NCBI RefSeq assembly: GCF_014131695.1
Contig: NZ_CP036346.1
Location: 1,302,001-1,366,000 of the forward strand
Direction of reading: 5' to 3'
Length of the DNA stretch: 64,000 nucleotides
Source: Thomasclavelia ramosa DSM 1402
Lineage (GTDB): Bacteria; Bacillota_I; Bacilli_A; Erysipelotrichales; Coprobacillaceae
Shown: positions 7,725-16,824 of the stretch, piece by piece
Layout: every line of letters begins with the position of its first letter
Position numbering within the stretch: the stretch's first letter is position 1
Made by a program: the position numbers and the translations under genes
Notes under the pieces: model-generated
What the model saw: the letters and a program-made list of their open reading frames with translations, nothing else
Databases searched by the model: none
What the model was told of the DNA's origin: nothing

Positions 7725-9272
7725 ATATATTGTAATACCATCTTTAATTGTCTCAATGATCTTAATCTGACGAATTTCCTCGATTGCAACTTTGCAAGGA
7801 TTACGATCAAGGATTAAAAGATCAGCTTTTTTTCCTTCTTTAATAGACCCTTTCAAGTGTTCTTCAAAATATTGATAAGCGGCATTAATTGTTACTCCTT
7901 TTAATGCATTGTAGACAGATATTTGTTCATCTGTCCCCAAAGTAACCCCGTTTTTGGTTTGGCGTTTTACAGCACACCAAATCGTTTCTAACATGTTTGG
8001 CTCAATAACAGGGGTATCTTGATGGAAGGTATAAGGTAAATCTAATTTTAAAGCACTATGAACACAAGAAATAGATTCAGCACGTTGTCCAAGATTACGG
8101 CGGTGAATATCACCCCAATAATAGATATGAGCAATGAAGAAACTAGGAATCATTCCAATGCTTTTTAGCCGCGGTAGTTGATCTGGTCTTAAGGTTTGAC
8201 TATGAATCATTACAGGGCGTAGAGGTGTGTACTGATCATTAAAGGCATCAAGTAGTTGATTGGAAGCAGCATCACCGTTACAATGAGTTAGTAGTTGCGC
8301 TTTATCATTAATAGCCATATCTACGAATTTTTTAACATCTGAATCTAAGTAGATCGGATATCCACAATAGTCACCACTATTTTCATATGGCTTAGATAAC
8401 CAGGCGGTTTTTCCTTGTGGAGAACCATCTAGAAATAACTTATAACCGCCTAGTTTAAAATGATTTAAGTAATGATGATATTGTTGATTATCCCGATATA
8501 AAGAATAATTATTTTTAATATCAACATAACCTACAACATCGAGAAATAATTTATTTTCTGTCGCCAAAGAGTTCAATAAATCAAATTCATGCTGTTTCAT
8601 ATATCCCTCTTGCACAGTTGTGATTCCATAGCTAGCATAGATTTTTAAGGCATCAAGGATTTGTGTTTTTAAATTTTTATTTTCCTTGCTTCCTTGGCTT
8701 GCAATCGTAATAAAAGCTTGTTCCTCAAGATAACCATTTAAATGACCATCCTCATCACGTCCGTATTTACCACCGACAGGATCGTTAATTTGATCAGTTA
8801 GTCCTAGTAGCTGCATTGTTTTAGTATTGACTACACCCATATGACCTGATGCATGAGCCATCATAATTGGATTAGTGGTAGAAATTTTATCTAAATCACT
8901 TGCAGTAGGATGGCATTGTTCTTTGAGAAAATTATGATCATAGCCAAAACCTATTAACATTTCTTCTGAAGTAGGATTATTTTCTTCAATATAATTTTTA
9001 AAACATTGAATAATTTGAGCAATACTTGTTGCTTTACTTAAATCAACAAGTTTAAGTGTACTTGCTAAAGAAACAACATGACTATGACTATCAATAAAAG
9101 AGGGCATTAAACATTTTCCTTGTAAATCAATGAACTCAGTATCAGCACAGACTAGATTTTTTATTTCAGAATAATTACCACATTTTTTAATCACACCATC
9201 TTCTACATAAATAGCTTCATAATCACTATTTTCCATCGTTAGAATATCACCATTATAATATATTTTTTTCAT
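7710..9272 (-). CDS. Amidohydrolase family protein (YtcJ-like)
   Basis: A 520-residue protein of the amidohydrolase_3 family. The metal-binding DSHSHV motif lies near residue 60 (HxH), THCNGDAA near residue 325, and the C-terminal GKKADLLILD strand closes the composite beta domain of the superfamily. Members hydrolyse amide or ester bonds with one or two metals; YtcJ-like proteins usually have unknown substrates, often N-substituted formamides. AGGAGG lies just before the ATG. No signal peptide is seen, so it is cytoplasmic. It is transcribed alone. Confidence 0.88.
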   Translation of the reverse strand: MKKIYYNGDILTMENSDYEAIYVEDGVIKKCGNYSEIKNLVCADTEFIDLQGKCLMPSFIDSHSHVVSLASTLKLVDLSKATSIAQIIQCFKNYIEENNPTSEEMLIGFGYDHNFLKEQCHPTASDLDKISTTNPIMMAHASGHMGVVNTKTMQLLGLTDQINDPVGGKYGRDEDGHLNGYLEEQAFITIASQGSKENKNLKTQILDALKIYASYGITTVQEGYMKQHEFDLLNSLATENKLFLDVVGYVDIKNNYSLYRDNQQYHHYLNHFKLGGYKLFLDGSPQGKTAWLSKPYENSGDYCGYPIYLDSDVKKFVDMAINDKAQLLTHCNGDAASNQLLDAFNDQYTPLRPVMIHSQTLRPDQLPRLKSIGMIPSFFIAHIYYWGDIHRRNLGQRAESISCVHSALKLDLPYTFHQDTPVIEPNMLETIWCAVKRQTKNGVTLGTDEQISVYNALKGVTINAAYQYFEEHLKGSIKEGKKADLLILDRNPCKVAIEEIRQIKIIETIKDGITIYKKDI

Positions 9273-9351
9273 ATAAACCTCCTATTAATATTATAGCCAT
9301 TGCAAATGAAATTAATATTAAGTTAAACAAAAAATCAGTTTAAAACTGATT

Positions 9352-9735
9352 TTATAAATCTTGACTTTCTATTAAAACACAATTTTGATAATAATTAAGA
9401 TTATTTTCATTAATCAAAGAAATCAAATCATCATTATAAGTACCTGGCTGTAACCAGATATGTTTGATATTAAGCTGGTTACATTCTTTAATATAATCTA
9501 TTCCAAATTTTGGACTAACAACAAACACAGCAACGTCAATTTTATTTTTAATGGCAGTTAGATTGGGAAAAGTTGACTTTCCATCAATTTCTTTATAAAT
9601 AGGTGAAACCCCATACACAGTTTTTTCTATTTCATTTAAACGTTGATAAATCTTGTAGCCAAATTTATCAGGATTTGTCGTTACACCGATTACTGCAAAA
9701 TTTTGATAATGAGTTAAGATATCTTTAGCATTCAT
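9352..9735 (-). CDS. CoA-binding domain protein (YccU-like)
   Basis: A 127-residue single-domain Rossmann protein. NFAVIGVTTNPDKFGYKIY at the N-terminus matches the nucleotide-binding loop of the CoA_binding_2 family, and HIWLQPGTYN is the conserved C-terminal signature. The family resembles the CoA-binding subunit domain of succinyl-CoA synthetase; its role is undefined. The ATG follows AAAGGAGCT. A short terminator-like repeat (AAAATCAGTTTAAAACTGATTTT) lies just downstream around 9331-9353. Confidence 0.85.
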   Translation of the reverse strand: MNAKDILTHYQNFAVIGVTTNPDKFGYKIYQRLNEIEKTVYGVSPIYKEIDGKSTFPNLTAIKNKIDVAVFVVSPKFGIDYIKECNQLNIKHIWLQPGTYNDDLISLINENNLNYYQNCVLIESQDL

Positions 9736-9877
9736 AATTTCAGCTCCTTTATTTTGATAAATATATTATATCATGATAATGGCAAGATATAGTGATAGAT
9801 GCTTCTTTACTTATAAAAGAAGCTAATTTTATAATACTAAAAAGATTATTTTTAGATGCTATACTCACTAATTTATA

Positions 9878-9928
9878 TTGATAGACATACTACTATTTAT
9901 TATTATATAGCAGTACTTAGCATTACTG
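9878..9928 (+). promoter_or_regulatory. PadR gene promoter with overlapping operator
   Basis: TTGATA (9878-9883) and TATTAT (9901-9906) are spaced by 17 bases. CAGTA-N8-TACTG (9911-9928) is an inverted repeat across the expected transcription start, with the arm and spacer lengths typical of PadR-family operators, suggesting autorepression. Confidence 0.5.
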
Positions 9929-9964
9929 AATACATGGACTTATAAGTAGGGAGGAGTAGTTGAC

Positions 9965-10297
9965 TTGAAGGATATAACAGAGATATTAAAAGGAATATTA
10001 GAAGGCTGTGTTTTAGAAATAATTAATCAAGAAGAAACATATGGATATGAGATTACAAGACGACTCAATCAGTTAGGATTTACAGAGGTTGTGGAAGGAA
10101 CAGTTTATACTATATTAGTTAGGCTTGAAAAGAGTGGATTAGTTAAGATTCAAAAAAAGTTGTCTAAAATGGGACCTCCAAGAAAATTTTATTCTTTAAA
10201 TGAAAGTGGACGTGAAAAATTACGACTCTTTTGGACAAAATGGGAATTTATGACTGATAAACTTAATGAATTAAAGGAGAGTGGTAAAAATGAATAA
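9965..10297 (+). CDS. PadR family transcriptional regulator
   Basis: The 110-residue protein matches the PadR winged-helix fold: an N-terminal helix (LKGILEGCVLEII), then YGYEITRRL, the recognition segment VVEGTVYTILVRLEKSGLV, and the wing GPPRKFYSLNESGREKL. PadR proteins repress genes for stress or drug responses and commonly themselves. The start is a TTG with GGAGGAG eight bases before it. The next gene, a DUF1048 protein, overlaps by eight bases but is broken, so the usual PadR-DUF1048 pair has been lost here. Confidence 0.9.
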   Translation: MKDITEILKGILEGCVLEIINQEETYGYEITRRLNQLGFTEVVEGTVYTILVRLEKSGLVKIQKKLSKMGPPRKFYSLNESGREKLRLFWTKWEFMTDKLNELKESGKNE

Positions 10298-10641
10298 ATT
10301 TTTTGATGATTATTTTAATATTAAAATAATGATAAAAAGTAAAAAGGAATATCGAACGCATATGAAAAGGGTAGAGCAATTACCGGCTGATTAGCAGTGT
10401 GTTTTAAAAAAAATTCAAGCATATATATGGCAGTTTGTATCCGGGTCAGGATATGATATGCTTGAAATTCAATAGGGTTACTTGAATTATTTGAAGAAGG
10501 GCAGCAGTACGAAGATCAGTTTTAGAAATAACTGGAGATGATGTTGCTGATTTTGTAGAAGAGCTTTTAAAAAATACAAGAACTTATCCAACGGATTGGA
10601 AAAGTGAATTTAATCACGAAATTCAAAAAAGCTTAAAATAA
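10290..10641 (+). pseudogene. Degenerate DUF1048 protein gene
   Basis: The frame starts with MNKFFDDYFNIKIMIKSKKE at an ATG overlapping the end of the PadR gene. It has stop codons after VEQLPAD and after DMLEIQ and then needs a frameshift to continue as LEITGDDVADFVEELL and on to a normal stop. DUF1048 genes normally follow PadR genes in one operon, and the conserved pieces (DMLEIQ, ITGDDVADFVEEL) fit that family. At least two stops and one indel make it non-functional. Confidence 0.85.
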
Positions 10642-10724
10642 AAGCTTCTAAACAATAAACTTTTATAATATAAAGTAATTGATTTGATAAGTTAATTGTT
10701 TTTATTAGATACTTTATAAAGTAA

Positions 10725-10762
10725 AAAGATGTTATATCTCTTTATTGTGATATAACATCTTT
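10725..10762. terminator. Bidirectional terminator after pepF
   Basis: AAAGATGTTATATC (10725-10738) pairs perfectly with GATATAACATCTTT (10749-10762). The loop contains the pepF stop codon; T-rich sequence lies on both sides. Confidence 0.88.
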
Positions 10763-12490
10763 ATTTAATAATTGTTTATATAAGGTGAGATCTTCTTTAA
10801 AAGTATTGATTGATGCTTGCCAGAATGACTTATCTTTTAAATTAATATTAACACTTGAACAAACATCTTCTAATGACATTTTCCCTGTTAAGGATAATAA
10901 TTTTTCATAAGTATTGCTAAATTTTGAACCTTCTTTTTGGTAAATAGTGTATAATCCTTTAGCTAAAAGAAGACCGAAAGCATAAGGAAAATTATAAAAA
11001 GAACAATCTGCATAATAATAGTGTGGTTTCCAGGTCCACATATATGGATGAAGATATTGATGATCTAAACCATCTCCATAAGCATCTTTTTGAGCCTGAA
11101 TCATTAGTTCTTTGATCTCTTCTACTGACAAAGCACCAGTTTCTCTTTTTTCAAAAAAACGACTTTCAAATAAGTATCTAGAGTAGATATCGACGATTAC
11201 TTGGGTAGCTCCTGATAATTCATCTTCTAATAAGCTTAGTTTCGTCTGATCATTAGCTTTTTTTAAAGCAGCTTTAGTTACAATTGTTTCGCAAAAAGTT
11301 GAAGCAGTCTCCGCAATTGGCATAGGATAGTCACTATTTAAAATAGATTCATCATTTAAACATTCACCATGGAAGCCATGACCTAGCTCGTGAGCCATCG
11401 TAATTGCATCAGAAAAGCTGTCACCATAATTTAATAAAAAACGACTTTCCTTGATACTATGAAGATTGCAACAAAAGGCTCCGCCAACTTTACCGCTTTG
11501 GGGATAAACATCAATCCAATTATTTTCAATTGCTTTTTTCGCAAAAGTACCTAAATGTTCAGAAAAGGTACTAAATTGATTAATAATAAATTGGCAGCTT
11601 TTTTCGTATGGATGACTGTCATGATCTTCGATAACAGGGGCATAAAGCTCAAACCAAGGTAATCCGTTTTGATATCCAAGGGCAGTAGCTTTAGTTTTTA
11701 GATAATCCCTAAAGACATTAAGGTTTTCTTGCATCACAGTTAATAAAACATCTAATGTTTCTTTTGACATTCGTGCATTGATAAGGGTTCTTTCTAGTTC
11801 ATTTTCATATCCTCTTAATTTAGTAGTATAGAGTACTTCTCCTTTGATTCCGTTTAAACAAGCAGCAATAGCCTGTTCTTTATCTTGATAACTGTTTATT
11901 TCTGCTTGGTAAGCTTTTTTACGTATTTCGCGATCCTTATCATAGGCCATATTTAAAACCGAAGTTAGAGGGTAGGTTTGGTCCTCGATAGTTACTTCAA
12001 TTGATGAAATTAATTGATCTTTTAGTTTGCTAAAAGCATTACTACCAGTATTTTGCATGTGTGCAATGATGCTCTCACTCTTTTTATCTAAAGTGTATTT
12101 TTGATTTTGCTGAATTTCTTTTAAAATAAATAGATGTTCCTTGATTAAGTTTGATTTTAATGAATCAAGCTTAAAAGTACTGATCCATTGTTGATTTAAG
12201 ACTTCATCTTCAACAAAAGAAGCTAAAAGGTTATCTAGCTGATCGCTATATTTTAAAGCAATGCTATTTGTTGTATCGACTGATAAAGTTAAACTAATAT
12301 AATTAGCTACTTTTTCAATTAGTTGATTTAATTTTATTAAATCGACTAAATAATTTTCTAATGATTTTTCATCATTGTTATTACGATATGTATTTATTTG
12401 TTTTTGTAATTTAATGATTTGGTTAAAATCAGTAGTAAAACTAGAATCATCAAATGATTGATATAATTTCGATAAATCCCATTCTTTCAT
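10742..12490 (-). CDS. pepF: Oligoendopeptidase F (M3 family metallopeptidase)
   Basis: The 582-residue cytoplasmic peptidase has the zinc motif HELGH starting at His367, inside AHELGHGFHGE, and the downstream family segment ETASTFCET that supplies the third zinc ligand. A C-terminal PYMWTWKPHYYY stretch is typical for M3B peptidases. PepF cleaves short peptides of about 7-17 residues in peptide recycling. GAGGTGA precedes the ATG. It is monocistronic, ended by a bidirectional terminator, and preceded by an inverted repeat that may be an operator. Confidence 0.93.
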   Translation of the reverse strand: MKEWDLSKLYQSFDDSSFTTDFNQIIKLQKQINTYRNNNDEKSLENYLVDLIKLNQLIEKVANYISLTLSVDTTNSIALKYSDQLDNLLASFVEDEVLNQQWISTFKLDSLKSNLIKEHLFILKEIQQNQKYTLDKKSESIIAHMQNTGSNAFSKLKDQLISSIEVTIEDQTYPLTSVLNMAYDKDREIRKKAYQAEINSYQDKEQAIAACLNGIKGEVLYTTKLRGYENELERTLINARMSKETLDVLLTVMQENLNVFRDYLKTKATALGYQNGLPWFELYAPVIEDHDSHPYEKSCQFIINQFSTFSEHLGTFAKKAIENNWIDVYPQSGKVGGAFCCNLHSIKESRFLLNYGDSFSDAITMAHELGHGFHGECLNDESILNSDYPMPIAETASTFCETIVTKAALKKANDQTKLSLLEDELSGATQVIVDIYSRYLFESRFFEKRETGALSVEEIKELMIQAQKDAYGDGLDHQYLHPYMWTWKPHYYYADCSFYNFPYAFGLLLAKGLYTIYQKEGSKFSNTYEKLLSLTGKMSLEDVCSSVNINLKDKSFWQASINTFKEDLTLYKQLLNKDVISQ

Positions 12491-12515
12491 TTTCTATCAC
12501 CTCGTATAATATATT

Positions 12516-12541
12516 TTGTAAAGATTACAGCACCTTTACAA
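12516..12541 (-). promoter_or_regulatory. Inverted repeat upstream of pepF
   Basis: TTGTAAAG and CTTTACAA form perfect 8-base arms around a 10-base spacer, 26-51 bases before the pepF start codon, within the likely promoter. It could be an operator site. The regulator is unknown. Confidence 0.45.
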
Positions 12542-12789
12542 TCTTAATTTCATATTGGATTTTCCTAAGTAATAATATTCTTTTTCACCTTGCTGCATTC
12601 TACTTAATGAGTCTGTCTTTCAATTTTAGAATGAATTACCTCATCGAATATTGTTTATTCAATATATTTTGATGCGTAGCCTTGATTAATATTGTTTTAT
12701 TCTTATGGCGAGATTATGACATATCTAAAGAACAGAGGTTAGTCAAGTATTTATTTTTAGTTATATTTCAATTGAAAGGTGCTGATTTT

Positions 12790-13013
12790 ATGAATACACT
12801 CTATGTAGATATTGATGAATCAACTCAAAACAATCAAGTTTATGCAATGAACTTTAATCAGGACATTTTTAATATAACTTCCCTAACAATCCTGATAGAT
12901 GTGATAATCTTATCTTAACTGTTAAGACTTTTGTCGATAAAGAAAAATTTGATTCTATAATCATCTTAGCTAATCTACTTCTATATACGACTATCATATT
13001 TGGGCTTATTTAA
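12790..13013 (+). pseudogene. IS110-family transposase N-terminal remnant
   Basis: A frame beginning MNTLYVDIDESTQNNQVYA resembles the DEDD-transposase start of IS110 elements (LYVGIDVSSKNN...). After about 40 residues a +1 shift restores similarity (NNPD, then DKEKFDSIII) before a stop at 13013. GAAAGG precedes the ATG. The catalytic aspartate-containing start is altered, the C-terminal serine-containing half is absent, and no inverted ends are seen, so only a dead fragment remains. The rest of the 591-base gap between 12491 and 13081 shows no other gene. Confidence 0.65.
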
Positions 13014-13081
13014 TAGAGCAGCTCAATTGTTATTATACCAAAATATTGAAATAAATTAACAAACTTTATGCTGATAATGAT

Positions 13082-14263
13082 TTAATTGTTTTCAGCAAGA
13101 AAAAAACTGATTAGCAGCAATGTGCATAATTTCTCATCATGTAAATCAACATTGGTAAGTTCCTTGATCTTTTCTAAACGATAAAGTAGTGTATTGCGGT
13201 GGATAGCCAATTGTTCAATTGTTTTATGAGAGTCACCAAAATTACAAATATACGATTTTAAAGTATGATAATAATCATTCTTAGTTGATTCATCAATTTG
13301 TTTTAGTTTTGTAATAAGTGGATGGAGATATATCTTGTATGAACTAGTAGTAAAAAATGATTCTAAAGCAATATCTTCAAAAAAAGTAAATTGCTGTTTA
13401 CTTAAATCGTAAGCTTTCAGTGCTTGTTGTTTATAAATATTAATATCTAACAGATTATCGAAAATATAACTAATACCAAACTTTAATTTATAAATATTTA
13501 CAGCAGTTATTAAACTTTTTACTTTATTAATAATATTGTTTTTTGTTGCTCTATTAAGCCCGGTAATTAAAATATATAAGCAGTTATCTTGGAGATAAGA
13601 ATATGTATTTGGTAAAGTAATAATATGCTGATGAAGTTGATTTAAATACACTATCTCATTGCTTTTTAAGCCTACCTTTGTAGTAATAATACAGTAATCT
13701 CTGCTAAAATTATTGGGTTGTGCAGGTAATAATTTTTCTAAATCATGTTTATTTATATTGTCATTTGAGAATAAGTAATTCATTATTGCAAAATATTCGT
13801 AACGATTATAATTATAGCCGGTTTTGCTGTGACAAATAATGGATGCGATAGTTTTAGCTAATTTACTGATAAAACTGAATATTTCAGATGATGGCTTGCC
13901 ATCTGCAAATAAAATGCATAAGTAACCAATAATATTATCATTGTCTGTTATTGCTGCAATAATTCGTGGAATTGTCTGCCCAACTCCGTAATCGACATAG
14001 ATAACATTATTATTTTGATCCAAATCTTTTTGATAATTACCTAATTGGATAAATGGGAGCATCTCAACTGCTACTTTTTGATGTTCTTGCATGTGATCAA
14101 AGAGCATATCTCCAATTTGTTGATTTGGATGTTGTGCCAAAACTACATAATTCACATCACATAAGACCATTGGATGATGGAAATATTCGTATAATTGTTT
14201 CATAAATTGATGCAGATTATGATTTATTAATCCATTGAATAGAAATTCATACATATCTTTCAT
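13082..14263 (-). CDS. PucR/CdaR-like transcriptional regulator
   Basis: A 393-residue regulator whose C-terminus (HRNTLLYRLEKIKELTNVDL) is the PucR-type helix-turn-helix. The first 160 residues look like a GAF-type sensory domain and the middle like the GGDEF-related domain of the family. Such proteins activate neighbouring catabolic genes in response to a metabolite. It is divergent from the flavin oxidoreductase gene at 14395 and shares a 131-base control region with a palindrome, so that gene is its likely target. GGAGGTGA lies before the start. Confidence 0.85.
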   Translation of the reverse strand: MKDMYEFLFNGLINHNLHQFMKQLYEYFHHPMVLCDVNYVVLAQHPNQQIGDMLFDHMQEHQKVAVEMLPFIQLGNYQKDLDQNNNVIYVDYGVGQTIPRIIAAITDNDNIIGYLCILFADGKPSSEIFSFISKLAKTIASIICHSKTGYNYNRYEYFAIMNYLFSNDNINKHDLEKLLPAQPNNFSRDYCIITTKVGLKSNEIVYLNQLHQHIITLPNTYSYLQDNCLYILITGLNRATKNNIINKVKSLITAVNIYKLKFGISYIFDNLLDINIYKQQALKAYDLSKQQFTFFEDIALESFFTTSSYKIYLHPLITKLKQIDESTKNDYYHTLKSYICNFGDSHKTIEQLAIHRNTLLYRLEKIKELTNVDLHDEKLCTLLLISFFLAENN

Positions 14264-14292
14264 AAGCTCACCTCCTTTATATTATAAATGTA

Positions 14293-14311
14293 GTTGTGCA
14301 ATTTGCACAAC
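14293..14311. promoter_or_regulatory. Palindromic operator candidate between divergent genes
   Basis: GTTGTGCA-ATT-TGCACAAC has perfect 8-base arms around three bases. It lies 29 bases from the regulator start and 83 bases from the oxidoreductase start, as expected for a shared operator of the PucR-like protein. Confidence 0.55.
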
Positions 14312-14394
14312 CAGTAATTAAATATTTGTATTTTTGCCCATGGTATTTTTTTAACAAGAAAGATAAAATTTAAATATCGACGGAGGTAATTTAT

Positions 14395-16326
14395 ATGAAA
14401 TACGATGCATTATTTACACCTTTTAAAATAGGTAATATGGAAGTGAAAAATCGTTTTGTTATGGCACCAATGGGAACTAATTCTTCACATATTGATGGAT
14501 GTATTGCTAATGATGAAATTGATTATTTTGAAGCGCGAGCTAAAGGTGGGGTTGGATTGATCATTATGGGATGTCAATTTTTAAATCCTGATTTAGCACA
14601 AGGATCATTAGAAGGAATCTTACAAAATAGTTACGTTATTCCTCAATTGACAACTGTAGTTGAAGCGACACATCGTTGGGGGGCAAAAATTTGTTGTCAA
14701 ATTAGTTGTGGAACTGGAAGAAATGCTTTTCCTAACATGTATGGAGAACCACCATTCTCTTCAAGTGATACACCATCAACATTTAATCCTGAAATGAAGT
14801 GTCGTCCATTGAGTGAAGAAGATATTAAAAAAATTATGACAGAGTTTGCTAATAGCGCAATAATTGCTAAAAACGCTGGTTTTGATGCAATAGAAATTCA
14901 TGGACATGCGGGCTATTTGGTTGATCAATTCATGTCGCCTGTATGGAATAAGCGAACTGATGAATATGGTGGTAGTGCTGAAAATAGAATGCGTTTTGCT
15001 ACAGAAATTGTGCAATCTATAAAACAGGCAGTTGATTTACCAGTTATATTTAGAATTGCTTTAGATCATCTATTTGTAGAGGGTAGAACCTTGGATGAAA
15101 GTATGGAATTAATTGAGATTTTAGAAAAAGCTGGGGTAGATGCTTTAGATATTGACGCAGGATGTTATGAACGGATTGATTATATTTTCCCAACTGCATA
15201 TTTAGGTGATGCTTGTATGGATTATGTATGCAAAGAAGCGCGCAAACATGTAAATATTCCGATCATGAATGCTGGAAATCATACACCTGAATCAGCACTT
15301 CGATTAATTGAATCTAAAGATGCTGATTTTGTTATGTTTGGTCGTCAATTTATTGCGGATCCAGATACAGTAAATAAATTGATGAGCGATCATGAAGAGG
15401 ATGTTCGCCCATGTATTCGCTGCAATGAAGAATGTGTAGGGAGAATTGTCGGACGTCTTACTAAGTTGAGTTGTGCAGTAAATCCTCAAGCATGTGAAGA
15501 AGAACGTTTTGCAATTAAGCCATGTAGTCAAGTAAAAAATATTGTTGTGATTGGTGCAGGACCTGCTGGATTAGAAGCTGCTAGAGTAGCTGCTGCTGAA
15601 GGACATAATGTGGAAATTTATGAAAAGACTAATATGATTGGTGGACAATTAAGTGTTGCTGCGACACCAAAATTTAAGGATCAATTAAAGAAATTAGTTA
15701 AATGGTTTGAAGTACAATTAAATAAATTGGATGTAATAATACACTTTAATTATGAAGTAAAAGCAGATGATCAAATTTTAAAAAATGCAGATCAAATTAT
15801 TGTGGCCTGTGGAGCAGATGAAATTATACCTCCAATAAATGGTATCAATAATGAGAATGTAATTAGTGTAATTGACGCACATATGCACAAAGGTATGATT
15901 AAAGGTGAAAATGTCATTATGTGTGGTGGGGGATTGTCAGGTATTGATAGTGCCATTGAACTTGCTAGTGAACATGGTAAAAATGTTACAATAATTGAGA
16001 TGGCTGATAGTATTGCTAAAGATGTATTATTTATTAACCAGGCTTCAATTTTTGCAAAGATTGATGAATATAAAATTAATGTGATTACCGGTGCTAAAGT
16101 TATTGAGTTTAATAATGATGGCATTACTTATCAAAAAGATGAACAAGAAGTTGTTTGTAAAGCGGATACGATTATTAGAGCATTTGGAATGAAACCAAAT
16201 CGTGAATTAGCTGAAGAAATTAGAAATATTTATCCAACTAAAACAAGAATTGTTGGGGATAGTGAAAAAATTGGTAAGGTTGCTAATGCTATACGTGATG
16301 GATTCTATGCGGGAATGTCTTTATAA
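14395..16326 (+). CDS. NADH:flavin oxidoreductase / 2-enoate (dienoyl-CoA) reductase type
   Basis: The 643-residue protein has an N-terminal FMN barrel of the old yellow enzyme family (VKNRFVMAPMGTN, IEIHGHAGYL), a 4Fe-4S cysteine cluster around residues 340-357 (CIRCNEEC then CAVNP), and a C-terminal FAD/NAD module with VVIGAGPAGLEAA and IMCGGGLSGID. This layout is shared by 2,4-dienoyl-CoA reductase, 2-enoate reductase and BaiCD/BaiH-type bile-acid enzymes of clostridia, which reduce conjugated double bonds with NAD(P)H. The substrate is unknown. GGAGG precedes the ATG; a PucR-like regulator is divergent. Confidence 0.92.
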   Translation: MKYDALFTPFKIGNMEVKNRFVMAPMGTNSSHIDGCIANDEIDYFEARAKGGVGLIIMGCQFLNPDLAQGSLEGILQNSYVIPQLTTVVEATHRWGAKICCQISCGTGRNAFPNMYGEPPFSSSDTPSTFNPEMKCRPLSEEDIKKIMTEFANSAIIAKNAGFDAIEIHGHAGYLVDQFMSPVWNKRTDEYGGSAENRMRFATEIVQSIKQAVDLPVIFRIALDHLFVEGRTLDESMELIEILEKAGVDALDIDAGCYERIDYIFPTAYLGDACMDYVCKEARKHVNIPIMNAGNHTPESALRLIESKDADFVMFGRQFIADPDTVNKLMSDHEEDVRPCIRCNEECVGRIVGRLTKLSCAVNPQACEEERFAIKPCSQVKNIVVIGAGPAGLEAARVAAAEGHNVEIYEKTNMIGGQLSVAATPKFKDQLKKLVKWFEVQLNKLDVIIHFNYEVKADDQILKNADQIIVACGADEIIPPINGINNENVISVIDAHMHKGMIKGENVIMCGGGLSGIDSAIELASEHGKNVTIIEMADSIAKDVLFINQASIFAKIDEYKINVITGAKVIEFNNDGITYQKDEQEVVCKADTIIRAFGMKPNRELAEEIRNIYPTKTRIVGDSEKIGKVANAIRDGFYAGMSL

Positions 16327-16332
16327 AAATAT

Positions 16333-16359
16333 AAAAGTTCGTTATATTAGCGAACTTTT
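16333..16359 (+). terminator. Terminator of flavin oxidoreductase
   Basis: AAAAGTTCG (16333-16341) pairs with CGAACTTTT (16351-16359), followed by T. Confidence 0.88.
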
Positions 16360-16360
16360 T

Positions 16361-16786
16361 ATATAGCTGTTTTAGGTATTGTCTAGTAAAAATTTCATAT
16401 AATTATTCTATTTTTTATGAAAGTATAAAAATCAATCTTTACTTTTAATTTTGTTGTTGTGTAATTTTCAAAGTAATTTTAATAATTGTCATTGCGTGAA
16501 ATAAAGATTATATAAGCAAATTATACATAGATGATATAATAATGGAAAAATAAAATGAAACTATGAAAATTTATAAAAAATATATTAGGGAGTTTTTAAA
16601 AATTGAAAGAGTAAATATGTGATTAAATAAATATCATCAATTAATCAAAATGCTTTCAAATGATTATGATGAGATTGAAGCAAGGAAGATTTTTTTAATA
16701 ATATTAAATTTATCATTAATTTAATATTATTTCTTTAGTCATAAGCCTATTTTCAAGTGTAATTTTAAATGTAATGTAGTTATGTA
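16361..16786. other. AT-rich intergenic region with a TGA-interrupted small frame
   Basis: The only coding-like stretch runs from an ATG at 16564 (MKIYKKYIREFLKIERVNM), meets TGA at 16620, and continues in the same frame for 33 codons (including MLSNDYDEIEARKIF) to TAA at 16724. No ribosome binding site is evident. It may be a decayed small gene. TATAAT occurs near 16535 without a good -35. Confidence 0.35.
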
Positions 16787-16824
16787 AAATAACGATTAGA
16801 TTTTATTTGATCTAATCGTTATTT
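16787..16824 (-). terminator. Terminator of the helicase operon
   Basis: AAATAACGATTAGA (16787-16800) pairs with TCTAATCGTTATTT (16811-16824) at the helicase stop codon. Confidence 0.85.

Noticed and set aside
9801-9830. Hairpin GCTTCTTT/AAAGAAGC followed by TAATTTT, like a terminator of a small RNA
   Set aside because: No convincing promoter or transcript boundaries upstream; may be incidental in AT-rich DNA.
12454-12672. 72-codon plus-strand frame overlapping the pepF start
   Set aside because: Antisense to pepF, no ribosome site, low-complexity hydrophobic product.
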